Assembly (NCBI GenBank): GCA_013287855.1
Contig: JABDCY010000011.1
Coordinates: 1-32,036 of the forward strand
DNA length: 32,036 nt
Direction of reading: 5' to 3'
DNA from: Candidatus Babelota bacterium
Lineage (GTDB): Bacteria; Babelota; Babeliae; Babelales; Vermiphilaceae
In this document: in pieces, positions 8,210 through 14,595 of the stretch
Layout: the number at the start of each line of letters is the position of its first letter
Position numbering within the stretch: position 1 is the stretch's first letter
Notes under the pieces: generated by a model
What the model saw: only the letters and a program-made list of their open reading frames with translations
The model's database searches: none
Told to the model about the DNA's origin: nothing
Made by a program: the position numbers and the translations under genes

Positions 8210-8776
8210 TTAAAGATCAAAAATCTCTGGTTCCCACCACTCGATTAAAATTTTACTGTTCATAGTGGCAAACTTTTGTAATCTTTTGTAATCCTGAAAT
8301 ACCAGCTCTTTGCCATCTATTGCTTTTCTTGAATATTTGAAAAGATCAATCTCTTCTTCACCTTGAGCAAGTTGGATCGCATGAGTATTTCCCTTCCAAC
8401 AGCATCTAAAATCAGACTGTAGTAGGTCAATAGGCTCTAAAAAACTAACTGTTCCTTGTTGTCTTGTTGTCTTAGTTGAGGAAGATTTCATTTGATTCAA
8501 AACTTTTCTAACAATCGTTATTTTTTGACGACCATCGCAATGATCTGGCTCTCTTTCCCAGACATCGTCCAGCGGTTTATATTCCCATATAGATTGCTTA
8601 AGTAGCCCTTGCGTTTGCGTAGCATCATAGCCCATTTTCTGAAATTCTGCTTTTGCATGATTCATAATTATTTCCACTAAGCTTTTTTCATCATGCATCG
8701 CTTGTAGTAAAGTTACAGAAAACATGGTTGCGAAAATTAGACCACATACCGTTGATTGTAATATGCAATTGTCCAT
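8210..8776 (-). CDS. Exported protein, paralogue of the gene at 6529-7191
   Basis: The product has 188 residues from the ATG at 8776, which aligns with the start of the paralogue and follows AAAAGGA. The open frame extends to 8968, but that stretch is antisense to a priA fragment and is not coding. Signal peptide: residues 1-26, ending LLQAM. The body matches the paralogue in FLEPI, WKGNTHAIQLA and DYKRLQKFATMNSKI. It ends at EIFDL without the C-terminal membrane segment of the other copy, so this form is probably soluble after export while the other is anchored. Function is unknown. Confidence 0.75.
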   Translation of the reverse strand: MDNCILQSTVCGLIFATMFSVTLLQAMHDEKSLVEIIMNHAKAEFQKMGYDATQTQGLLKQSIWEYKPLDDVWEREPDHCDGRQKITIVRKVLNQMKSSSTKTTRQQGTVSFLEPIDLLQSDFRCCWKGNTHAIQLAQGEEEIDLFKYSRKAIDGKELVFQDYKRLQKFATMNSKILIEWWEPEIFDL

Positions 8777-8868
8777 ACAAAAATCCTTTTGAGTTTTTTG
8801 TGCATCACAGTACAAAAGAGTATACTTTACACAAACAATCTTCAACCAATATTTCCCCATGTTTATCC
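8777..8868 (-). repeat. Upstream region, copy 2, shared with 7192-7290
   Basis: This is a near-copy of the leader of the gene at 6529-7191. On the minus strand it carries TTGAAG (8840-8845), a 15-base spacer, TATACT (8819-8824) and the AAAAGGA ribosome site before the ATG at 8776. The similarity runs on into the priA-like start at 8859, showing that the duplicated unit included the junction with priA. Confidence 0.6.
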
Positions 8869-8945
8869 AAGTAAAATTGCTCAATGGATTTAAAAAGCCG
8901 CTGCTGTATGAAGTTCCTGCAGACTGGCAACAAACATCGCTGCTA
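8859..8945 (+). pseudogene. priA: Truncated copy of the priA 5' end (29 codons, then stop)
   Basis: Read from the ATG at 8859 this gives MFIQVKLLNGFKKPLLYEVP and 9 more residues before a TGA at 8946. It matches the first 29 codons of the intact priA (9806-9892) at about 75 of 86 bases. About six of the eleven differences are at third codon positions, so the fragment probably diverged while still coding, as an allele from a relative would, and did not decay in place. It and the intact copy form direct repeats around the vapBC pair. Confidence 0.85.
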
Positions 8946-8954
8946 TGAAATAAC

Positions 8955-8992
8955 TTGACTTTACCCAAATCATCTTGCTGTTATGCTAATAT
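8955..8992 (+). promoter_or_regulatory. Possible promoter of the toxin-antitoxin pair
   Basis: TTGACT (8955-8960) is followed 21 bases later by TATGCT (8982-8987) preceded by TG, in extended -10 style. TAATAT overlaps at 8987-8992. The long spacer makes the -35 assignment doubtful. The location, about 55 bases before the antitoxin start, is right. Confidence 0.35.
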
Positions 8993-9044
8993 AGCTTGAA
9001 CATTACGTGCTATGAATTTCATTCAAATCAGAAAAGGATGCGCT

Positions 9045-9260
9045 ATGCAGGCAATAGAATTTTTCGCCAAAGCTCAAAAAGGAACCATCAAGATTCCCAA
9101 AGAATATCAAGAACAATTGCAAGATCAATTTCGTGTGATTATTTTACAAGAAGGTCCATCACTTGAATCCAAAAAACTTCGCAAAAAAAGAAGTTTGACC
9201 GCAGCTCGAATAAAAACAAAAGACCTAAAATTTGATAGAAATGAAGCAAATGAAAGATAA
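9045..9260 (+). CDS. VapB-type antitoxin
   Basis: The product has 71 residues. The ATG at 9045 follows AAAAGGA; an upstream in-frame ATG at 9012 lacks a ribosome site. The N-terminal part (GTIKIPKEYQEQL, residues 13-25) resembles the DNA-binding strand of AbrB/MazE-like antitoxins. The C-terminus is basic and charged (LRKKRSLTAARIKTKDLKF), as expected for the segment that wraps the toxin and blocks its active site. It overlaps the PIN-domain toxin gene, the standard antitoxin-toxin order. Family-level knowledge: such antitoxins neutralise the toxin and repress their own operon. The exact family is not certain, but the pairing is. Confidence 0.75.
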   Translation: MQAIEFFAKAQKGTIKIPKEYQEQLQDQFRVIILQEGPSLESKKLRKKRSLTAARIKTKDLKFDRNEANER

Positions 9261-9660
9261 GGTTTTTATAGATAGCAATATACTTATTTATGCCTATTCT
9301 GTAGATGAACCAGTCAAACAGCAACATGTCGAAAAATTGTTAAATTCCCACGAAATCTTGGTTATTAGCACTCAAACAATAAATGAATTTGTTAATGTGA
9401 TGACCAAAAAGAAAAAACTTACATACATACAAATCTCACTCGTTGTCCAAGAGCTTTGTATCATTTTTTCCTTACAAATTGTTGGCCCAGAAATTATTCA
9501 AAAAGCGATAGAAATCGCTGGCAAACATCATTATTCTTATTTTGATAGTCTCATTATCGCCGCTGCTCGGGCAAGTGATTGTTCAATTCTATATTCAGAA
9601 GATATGCATCATCAGCACGTTATCGAAGATGGATTAAGAATTATTAATCCCTTCAAATAA
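9250..9660 (+). CDS. vapC: VapC-type PIN-domain ribonuclease toxin
   Basis: The product has 136 residues from the ATG at 9250; an ATG at 9241 and a TTG at 9232 are alternatives. The gene overlaps the antitoxin by 11 bases, which implies translational coupling. The PIN acidic residues are all visible: Asp in FIDSNILIY (D8), Glu in TINEFVNVM, Asp in YFDSLIIAAA and Asp in LYSEDMHH. Length and motif order match VapC-type toxins, which cut tRNA or rRNA when released from the antitoxin. The cassette lies between two copies of the priA start, and a polA-like tail follows the stop codon by 7 bases, so it was probably brought in with foreign flanks. Confidence 0.85.
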   Translation: MKDKVFIDSNILIYAYSVDEPVKQQHVEKLLNSHEILVISTQTINEFVNVMTKKKKLTYIQISLVVQELCIIFSLQIVGPEIIQKAIEIAGKHHYSYFDSLIIAAARASDCSILYSEDMHHQHVIEDGLRIINPFK

Positions 9661-9667
9661 CATATGA

Positions 9668-9715
9668 TTATTTATTCACCTCTTTCCAATCAAAATTCAT
9701 CCGCGTTTTAATTTC
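9668..9715 (-). pseudogene. polA: Fragment of a polA-like 3' end
   Basis: On the minus strand the last 15 codons before a TAA read EIKTRMNFDWKEVNK. The last 15 codons of the intact polA read EIKTRVGFNWEEVSK. The two match at 11 of 15 residues and about 34 of 45 bases, in the same position relative to the stop. No further polymerase sequence follows; the frame then runs antisense to priA. I read it as a remnant carried in with the toxin-antitoxin cassette. Confidence 0.7.
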
Positions 9716-9805
9716 AATAAGATGGTTCTTTTGTTGCCAAGCCATGAAATCCACGGCATTATTACATCTAAATTTCCCCATCAAACTTACACTGCAAAAA
9801 ACATC

Positions 9806-11779
9806 ATGTATATTCAAGTAAAATTGCTCAATGGATTTAAAGAACCACTGCTCTATGTAGTCCCTGCTGAGTGGCAACAACCATCGCTGCTCGGCACGGT
9901 CGTAAAAGTTCCGCTCAAAAACAGAACTACGTTGGCGTTGGTGGTGGAAGAATTTGCGGTTAAACCAGCGACTAAATTTACCATCAAACAAGCACTTACC
10001 ATTGAACAGTTTCCACAAGATCCCCATTATGGTGCGTATCTGGAACAACTCAGTAGTTACTATCAACTTGAGCCATTAATTTTCTTCAAACGCATCCGCC
10101 ACTTTTTGGAGACTGCTGCAAAAACAGAAATTGCGGTGTATGAACAAGAAATGCCGGCACCACCTCAACTCGATAACATTGCGCTCACTGCTGAGCAACA
10201 AATTGTGTGCGATCTTATCAGGCCTTCCATTATACAACCTCAATATTTTCCCTGCTTGCTGCACGGCGTCACCGGATCAGGAAAAACTGAAGTATACAAA
10301 AATCTCATGCGCACCGCGATTGCACAACAAAAAAGTGTCCTGCTCCTGCTGCCAGAAGTTACGCTTGCGCTGCGATTTGAAAAACTGTTACATGGACAAC
10401 TGCCTGACATTCCGCTGTATGGTTTTCACTCCGCAACACCAGCACGGGAAAAAAAAGAGCTGTGGCAAGCCCTGTTGCACAAACAGCCGCTCGTAATTAT
10501 TGGCGTCCATTTACCCGCGTTGTTACCTATCGGCAATCTTGGGCTCATCATTATTGATGAGGAGCATGAAGTTGGGTATCAAGAAAAAAAGCACCCAAAA
10601 ATTAACACCAAAGAAGCTGCGCTGCTGCGTGCCCGATGTGCTGGCATCCCCATTTTGCTAGGCTCCGCTACACCCTCACTTTCATCGTTGTATAATGTAA
10701 AAACACGCGGGTGGCACTATGCTACGCTCAAAAACCGATTTTCGGGTAACTTTCCTACCATAAAAACCGTTTTATTAAGCGACAAAAAACAACGGCGCAA
10801 TTTTTGGATTAGCACCGAGCTTGAGCAAGCGATCAAAGATCGTATCAGCAAAAAAGAACAGATAATTGTTTTTCTCAACCGTCGCGGTTACAGCTTTTTT
10901 GTGCAATGCAAAGAATGCAGTTTTATTTTTAATTGCGCTAACTGCTCGGTCAGTTTGACGCTGCATCAAGACAATTCCCTTGTCTGCCATTATTGTGGGC
11001 ACACGATGCAGCTTCCTGCGCGCTGTCCACAATGTGCGGTACACGAAAGTAACTTTTTAAAAAAAGGAATTGGTACCCAACAAGTAGTAAGCATCTTAGA
11101 AAAAATGTTTCCTGCGGCTCGCATCGGCCGTGCTGACCTTGATGTGACCACCAAGAAAAAATTGTGGCAAAAAACTATGACCGATTTTGAACAGGGAAAC
11201 TTGGATATTTTGGTGGGCACACAAACAATCACAAAGGGGCTGCATTTTCCGCGTGTCACGCTGGTAGGCATTTTATGGGCGGATATTAATCTGCATTTCC
11301 CCATCTACAATGCTACCGAGACCGCATTGCAGCAGCTTATTCAAGTTGCGGGCAGGGCAGGTCGCCAAAGCGAGGAAAGTTTAGTCATTGTACAAAGCAT
11401 GGCAGATCATCGCGCGTTTGAGTATCTTGATGAAACCATCTATCACAAATTTTATGCGCAGGAAGTTGAATATCGTGAAATGCTCAACTACCCTCCTTGC
11501 AGTCGACTTATTGAAATTGAACTCAAATGTGATCAGGAAAATGTCATTGAACAAGAAGCGCATAAGTTGGTGCGCCAGCTTCTTTACGCCGCGCGCAATC
11601 AGAATGCTATCAAAATTCTTGGTCCTTCCAAGCCCGCCGTACACACCATAAAGCAGCAGCATGCGCGCAAGATTTATATAAAAGGGCCAAATATTGCTTT
11701 ACTACAAAAGTTATTTCAAACTATACCAAAAGCGCACTATAAAAGTTCAATTTTTTTTACGCCCAATCCGGTAACCTAA
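9806..11779 (+). CDS. priA: Primosomal replication restart helicase PriA
   Basis: PriA recognises stalled forks and reloads the replisome. The product has 657 residues from the ATG at 9806. The frame is open to 9722, but the truncated copy at 8859 starts at the equivalent ATG, which supports this choice. The N-terminal DNA-binding part is followed by Walker A GVTGSGKT (154-161), DEEH (251-254) and GSATPS (286-291). Eight zinc-binding Cys come in four pairs (CKEC, CANC, CHYC, CPQC; 368-410), then GTQTITKGLHFP and the arginine-finger motif QVAGRAGR (513-520). The usual VGxRSA stretch before the DEEH box reads GVHLPALLP, a departure from most PriA proteins. No clear ribosome site is seen. The HAD gene follows after 15 bases. 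Confidence 0.95.
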   Translation: MYIQVKLLNGFKEPLLYVVPAEWQQPSLLGTVVKVPLKNRTTLALVVEEFAVKPATKFTIKQALTIEQFPQDPHYGAYLEQLSSYYQLEPLIFFKRIRHFLETAAKTEIAVYEQEMPAPPQLDNIALTAEQQIVCDLIRPSIIQPQYFPCLLHGVTGSGKTEVYKNLMRTAIAQQKSVLLLLPEVTLALRFEKLLHGQLPDIPLYGFHSATPAREKKELWQALLHKQPLVIIGVHLPALLPIGNLGLIIIDEEHEVGYQEKKHPKINTKEAALLRARCAGIPILLGSATPSLSSLYNVKTRGWHYATLKNRFSGNFPTIKTVLLSDKKQRRNFWISTELEQAIKDRISKKEQIIVFLNRRGYSFFVQCKECSFIFNCANCSVSLTLHQDNSLVCHYCGHTMQLPARCPQCAVHESNFLKKGIGTQQVVSILEKMFPAARIGRADLDVTTKKKLWQKTMTDFEQGNLDILVGTQTITKGLHFPRVTLVGILWADINLHFPIYNATETALQQLIQVAGRAGRQSEESLVIVQSMADHRAFEYLDETIYHKFYAQEVEYREMLNYPPCSRLIEIELKCDQENVIEQEAHKLVRQLLYAARNQNAIKILGPSKPAVHTIKQQHARKIYIKGPNIALLQKLFQTIPKAHYKSSIFFTPNPVT

Positions 11780-11794
11780 AAAAAGAAAGTAGTA

Positions 11795-12541
11795 ATGGTG
11801 AAGCAATACAAGAATTTAGTATTTGATTTAGGTGACGTTCTGTTCTCAGTTGATAAAATTTACATGATCCGCGTGTTCGGTTTCTGGAACATTATTAAGT
11901 ATGTGTGCATCAATCGTGCAGATCCGTCCAAAAAAGTTTATCAAACCCTTGATTATATAGCACATACAGAGTATCGCACGACACCAGCCATGGCTTATAA
12001 AGACATTTTATTGCCCTCTTGCATGGTGAACTGGATAGCTGGTAAAATTTCCAATCAAGCTGCACTTACTACCTTGCGTGAACAAATTGCACAACTAGCT
12101 GCGAAACATTATTTTAAAAATAAGTTAGAACAAAGCATCATAGAAAAAATTGTTGATGCTATGTTTAATGTGCAAACGCTATCACATGCCTTAAAGCCAG
12201 TTGCGCCACTGTTTAAGGCACTTGCGGACATCAAAAAACAAGGAAATTACAAAATATTTCTTTTAACTAATCTTGATAAAGAAACGTATCTTGCTCTTTT
12301 GAAACTTTATCCAAAGCTCTTTGCATTATTTGATGGCATTGTTATTTCTGGCATTCTGCAATTGCTCAAGCCAGAACCTGAAATTTATCGCTATTTGCTT
12401 CATACCTACAACCTAAAACCGGATGAAACACTGTTTTTTGATGATCAACCGGAAAATGTGCTTGGTGCACAAAAACTTGGCATTGATAGCATTGTGTGTG
12501 AAGGGAAGAAGTGTGTGGCTTATTTAAAAAATTTTCGTTAG
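11795..12541 (+). CDS. HAD-superfamily phosphatase (YihX-like)
   Basis: The product has 248 residues. All four HAD motifs are visible: FDLGDVL (nucleophile D11), LLTNL (motif II Thr), KPEPEIY (motif III Lys) and FFDDQPENV (motif IV Asp pair). The FDLGxV form of motif I, with Gly in place of the second Asp, is typical of the YihX/haloacid-dehalogenase-like branch. A helical cap lies between motifs I and II. The substrate is not predictable; relatives remove phosphate from sugar phosphates or other small metabolites in the cytoplasm. It follows priA by 15 bases and is probably cotranscribed. Its last two codons and stop lie at the edge of a repeated hairpin (12537-12561). Confidence 0.85.
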   Translation: MVKQYKNLVFDLGDVLFSVDKIYMIRVFGFWNIIKYVCINRADPSKKVYQTLDYIAHTEYRTTPAMAYKDILLPSCMVNWIAGKISNQAALTTLREQIAQLAAKHYFKNKLEQSIIEKIVDAMFNVQTLSHALKPVAPLFKALADIKKQGNYKIFLLTNLDKETYLALLKLYPKLFALFDGIVISGILQLLKPEPEIYRYLLHTYNLKPDETLFFDDQPENVLGAQKLGIDSIVCEGKKCVAYLKNFR

Positions 12542-12561
12542 GGATCTCGTTCACCCCTAAC
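12537..12561 (+). repeat. Hairpin repeat family, copy 1 (also possible terminator)
   Basis: GTTAGGG and CCCTAAC form a perfect 7-bp stem around ATCTCGTTCAC. The same arrangement, TTCGT then a stem, a CTCGT(T)CAC-type loop and AACAA, recurs at 12624-12647 and, inverted, at 13265-13290. The copy supplies the stop codon of the HAD gene. It lacks a T-run, so its use as a terminator is unsure. Confidence 0.65.
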
Positions 12562-12623
12562 AACTGACATATTTCACCCATATCTTGCTTTAAACTTTTT
12601 TTGAGAATCCATAATTTTTTTTC

Positions 12624-12647
12624 GTTAAGGATCTCGTCACCCTTAAC
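12624..12647 (+). repeat. Hairpin repeat family, copy 2
   Basis: GTTAAGG and CCTTAAC form a 7-bp stem around ATCTCGTCAC. The stem bases differ from copy 1 by changes in both arms, so pairing is kept. The flanks (TTTTC before, AACAA and GGAC after) are shared with the other copies. Confidence 0.65.
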
Positions 12648-12656
12648 AATGGACGC

Positions 12657-12709
12657 CAGTCTTCGCTCCTAGGGAGCTTCGCCTGGCTGGCGCCAAAATA
12701 CGAAGACTG
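12657..12709. repeat. Short inverted repeat in the repeat-rich gap
   Basis: CAGTCTTCG (12657-12665) pairs with CGAAGACTG (12701-12709). The enclosed bases contain a further GGCGCC palindrome and an AGCTTCGCCTGG motif that resembles sequences in the GspI repeat (29085-29147). It joins directly onto the long inverted repeat that follows. Confidence 0.5.
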
Positions 12710-12715
12710 TCCGGC

Positions 12716-12847
12716 GTAGCTTGCCAAGCCAGAAGGCCTGGACAAGCGTAGCCTGGACCTTAATTCAGTTCCCCTTTGGAATCCCCACGCTTGAAATGTG
12801 GCCACATCCGCCTACGCTTATCCAGGCCTTCTGGCTTGGCAAGCTAC
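12716..12847. repeat. Long inverted repeat, 36-base arms around a 60-base loop
   Basis: The left arm (12716-12751) begins GTAGCTTGCCAAGCC and the right arm (12812-12847) is its reverse complement with one mismatch in 36. This is far longer than a terminator stem. It could be a small non-autonomous element or a repeat unit of this genome. No transposase is nearby and no flanking target-site duplication is obvious. The local sequence is richer in G and C than the neighbouring genes. Confidence 0.8.
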
Positions 12848-12879
12848 GGCGTGACGCGCGCGCCTATAATTAATCGCCT

Positions 12880-12908
12880 GTCCTGAGTAGCGAAGCGTAT
12901 CGAAGGGC
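12880..12908. repeat. Short dispersed repeat, CGTATCGAAGG type
   Basis: The stretch TCCTGAGTAGCGAAGCGTATCGAAGGG shares its GTATCGAAGG end with the repeat before gspF (31474-31483). Only two copies are present here, so this is a weak call. Confidence 0.4.
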
Positions 12909-12979
12909 ATGATTACGCACCCTTTCGTAAACAAATGTGTATGGCGTGTCTAATATCAATCCGAGATACATTTCTTTTT

Positions 12980-13007
12980 TTTACACAATAATATTGGGTG
13001 CTATCAT
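12980..13007 (+). promoter_or_regulatory. Promoter-like sequence before the unexplained segment
   Basis: TTTACA (12980-12985), a 16-base spacer and TATCAT (13002-13007) make a reasonable sigma-70-type promoter. Transcription would start near 13014, at the beginning of the GC-richer, gene-free segment. Confidence 0.4.
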
Positions 13008-13013
13008 GCCCAC

Positions 13014-13290
13014 ATACAAGCTAGATCGGTCACAATTTTCTAAATTGAGATTAAACATATGTACTCAGGTTGCGCTCGCAGGTGCCATGCGAACACCATG
13101 TACCTACTTGCCAGTGAGTCGCGTACCAATTCCCTTGATTTAAATCTCGACGGTACCATGTTGATGAAGGTTGGTGCAGAGCATGGGTACCCCGCAGCCG
13201 TCAGGCGAGTGGGCACCGTTCGAGCGAAATGAATGGGTCCAGGGCGCAGCCATGGTGTCCGGTTGTTAGGGGGTGACAAGACCCCCTTAC
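13014..13290 (+). ncRNA. Possible structured RNA of unknown kind (or a decayed repeat element)
   Basis: About 277 bases without a convincing gene, richer in G and C than the surroundings. They are preceded by a promoter-like sequence and close with a hairpin (13265-13290). Inside, GGTACCATG (about 13152) can pair with CATGGGTACC (about 13182) around a 21-base loop, and several other CATG/GGTACC blocks could compete. I looked for RNase P, tmRNA, SRP and 5S signatures and saw none. Strand is assumed from the promoter. The closing hairpin belongs to a repeat family and continues with similar flanks (AACAA, GGACACCA on the minus strand), so the segment may instead be a longer mobile repeat. Confidence 0.3.
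13265..13290 (-). terminator. Hairpin repeat family, copy 3 (likely terminator behind orn)
   Basis: The inverted copy of the hairpins at 12537 and 12624. GTTAGGGGGT pairs with ACCCCCTTAC with one mismatch. It lies 8 bases past the stop of orn, where a terminator would be, and could also end a plus-strand transcript from the segment before it. No long T-run follows. Confidence 0.55.
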
Positions 13291-13298
13291 GAAAAATC

Positions 13299-13847
13299 TT
13301 ACTCTTTTACAAAAAAATATTTTCTATAATGCTTCAATTCTTCAATCGACCCTTGCACATCCTCTAGCGCACGATGATTATCATTTTTTTTGAAGCGAAT
13401 ATGAGGATTCTTTGGATACCAATGACGCATGAGTTCTTTAATGCTTGATACATCGATCAGACGATAATGCAGATATTCCATCACCCGTGGCATATATTTG
13501 ACTAAGAAGCTTCGATCTTGCCAGACCGTATTGCCCGCCAACAGCAAACTTGCTTTTTGCGCTTGCTGAACCAAAAAATCGACCGTTTGTTGTTCGGCTT
13601 GCTCAAGACTGATAGTAGAATTTTTCACGAGATCAATAAGACCAGATTTTGCGTGAATTTTGTGCACTTGTTCATTCATGAGTGCGAGCATTACTTCTGG
13701 CTGATGAATAACCAAGGCAGGCCCTTGAGCAATGAAGTTGAGTTGGCTGTCGGTTATGATAGAAGCAATTTCTAAAACAACATCGATGTTTGCATCGAGA
13801 CCGGTCATTTCAAGATCTATCCACAATAAATTACGTTCTTTACTCAT
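13299..13847 (-). CDS. orn: Oligoribonuclease (3'-5' exoribonuclease, DEDDh type)
   Basis: Orn degrades two- to five-base RNA fragments in the cytoplasm, the last step of RNA turnover. The product has 182 residues from the ATG at 13847, matching the family length. Visible motifs: LLWIDLEMTGLD (catalytic D and E near the N-terminus), GNTVWQDRSFLVKYMP, and HRALEDVQGSIEELKHYR with the catalytic His and Asp. The start overlaps the stop of the exported gene upstream by 8 bases, with GGTGAT as ribosome site inside that gene, so translation is probably coupled. Starts 3 and 9 bases earlier are possible. Confidence 0.93.
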   Translation of the reverse strand: MSKERNLLWIDLEMTGLDANIDVVLEIASIITDSQLNFIAQGPALVIHQPEVMLALMNEQVHKIHAKSGLIDLVKNSTISLEQAEQQTVDFLVQQAQKASLLLAGNTVWQDRSFLVKYMPRVMEYLHYRLIDVSSIKELMRHWYPKNPHIRFKKNDNHRALEDVQGSIEELKHYRKYFFVKE

Positions 13848-14370
13848 GGCCATCACCCATTGTTTGTCTTAAATCATTGAATGTAAAATTTGTTGAGGAT
13901 GTCGCTACATGCTGTTGTTGTTCTTGCAAATTAACGTGCACTGCCGATGAAGTTTTTTCTTGTAGCGAATTTTCTTTTTCTCCATCCTTTTTTTTCATGC
14001 CTAAATCTGGAAACATTGGCGTCCGAGAATAACAGGTTTTCAATCTATTCATTGCTAAATTCTCTGCGACAAAATGTCGTGTAACCGCAAGCAATAATGT
14101 ATCATTTTTATCCTCAAAAATTTTCTTAAAGGTGGTATCGTTACTGTTGACACGAATTTTTGAGGTCCAGTAACTCATTATTTCTGGAACAAATAACGAG
14201 AACGTAATTTTTTCTTTCTCATCTATCTCACTGTTCGCACGCCATTGCCCAATTTTGCTTGTCATATCTTCTTGTAATTTTTCAGCATCTAGTACTCCTT
14301 TTTTCGCATCCATGCAATGTACTAATTGCGGCATTAGTATACATAGACAGAAAAAAACTAAATTTATCAT
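13840..14370 (-). CDS. Exported protein, paralogue of the gene at 14596-15321
   Basis: The product has 176 residues from the ATG at 14370, preceded by AGGGG. The open frame to 14430 would put 20 charged residues before the signal peptide. Signal peptide: residues 1-20, ending LVHCM; a Cys at the end makes a lipoprotein conceivable, but the lipobox is poor. The body matches the gene at 14596-15321: ITFSLFVPEIMSYW versus ITFNYFIDEIEDYW, then TTFKKIF versus TTFRELF, and YSRTPMFPDL versus YRSKIFPTL. The C-terminal third is Gln/Ser/Thr-rich and probably unstructured. It overlaps orn. Function is unknown. Confidence 0.7.
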   Translation of the reverse strand: MINLVFFCLCILMPQLVHCMDAKKGVLDAEKLQEDMTSKIGQWRANSEIDEKEKITFSLFVPEIMSYWTSKIRVNSNDTTFKKIFEDKNDTLLLAVTRHFVAENLAMNRLKTCYSRTPMFPDLGMKKKDGEKENSLQEKTSSAVHVNLQEQQQHVATSSTNFTFNDLRQTMGDGHE

Positions 14371-14466
14371 GTGTCCCCTAAAAATTATTTTGAGATCAAG
14401 AATTTTTCCAGATAACTTAGTATAGTGCACACGGATTATAAAGAATATTAAACAAATTAGCTTTTT

Positions 14467-14546
14467 CTACTTCGCCAGGAAACACCACGCCTTTCAAAAC
14501 TGGGATAAAATGGCGAGTAGAACCCTTCAAAGCTTTAGCGAAGTAG
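14467..14546. repeat. Inverted repeat between the two exported paralogues
   Basis: CTACTTCGC (14467-14475) pairs with GCGAAGTAG (14538-14546). The enclosed 62 bases are not a gene. The GCGAAG core resembles the other dispersed repeats of this window (12660, 12890, 29120). Confidence 0.5.
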
Positions 14547-14595
14547 GGCTGGCTTCAAAGAATTCCGCGCGAATTGCTTTAAACCGATTCGCGCT

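Noticed and set aside
9668-10066. A minus-strand open frame overlapping priA
   Set aside because: Only its last 15 codons resemble polA; the rest is antisense to priA. I kept the short polA-like fragment and dropped the longer frame.
12590-12805. A 71-codon minus-strand open frame in the repeat-rich gap
   Set aside because: It is made almost entirely of inverted-repeat DNA and has no ribosome site, so it is more likely a chance frame through repeats.
12716-12847. An insertion sequence with terminal inverted repeats
   Set aside because: The arms enclose only 60 bases, with no transposase and no obvious target-site duplication, so a complete insertion sequence cannot be supported.
12937-13143. 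Small plus-strand frame, and the minus-strand frame at 13040-13279
   Set aside because: Neither has a ribosome site, a signal peptide or a recognisable motif. The segment fits a structured RNA or repeat better.
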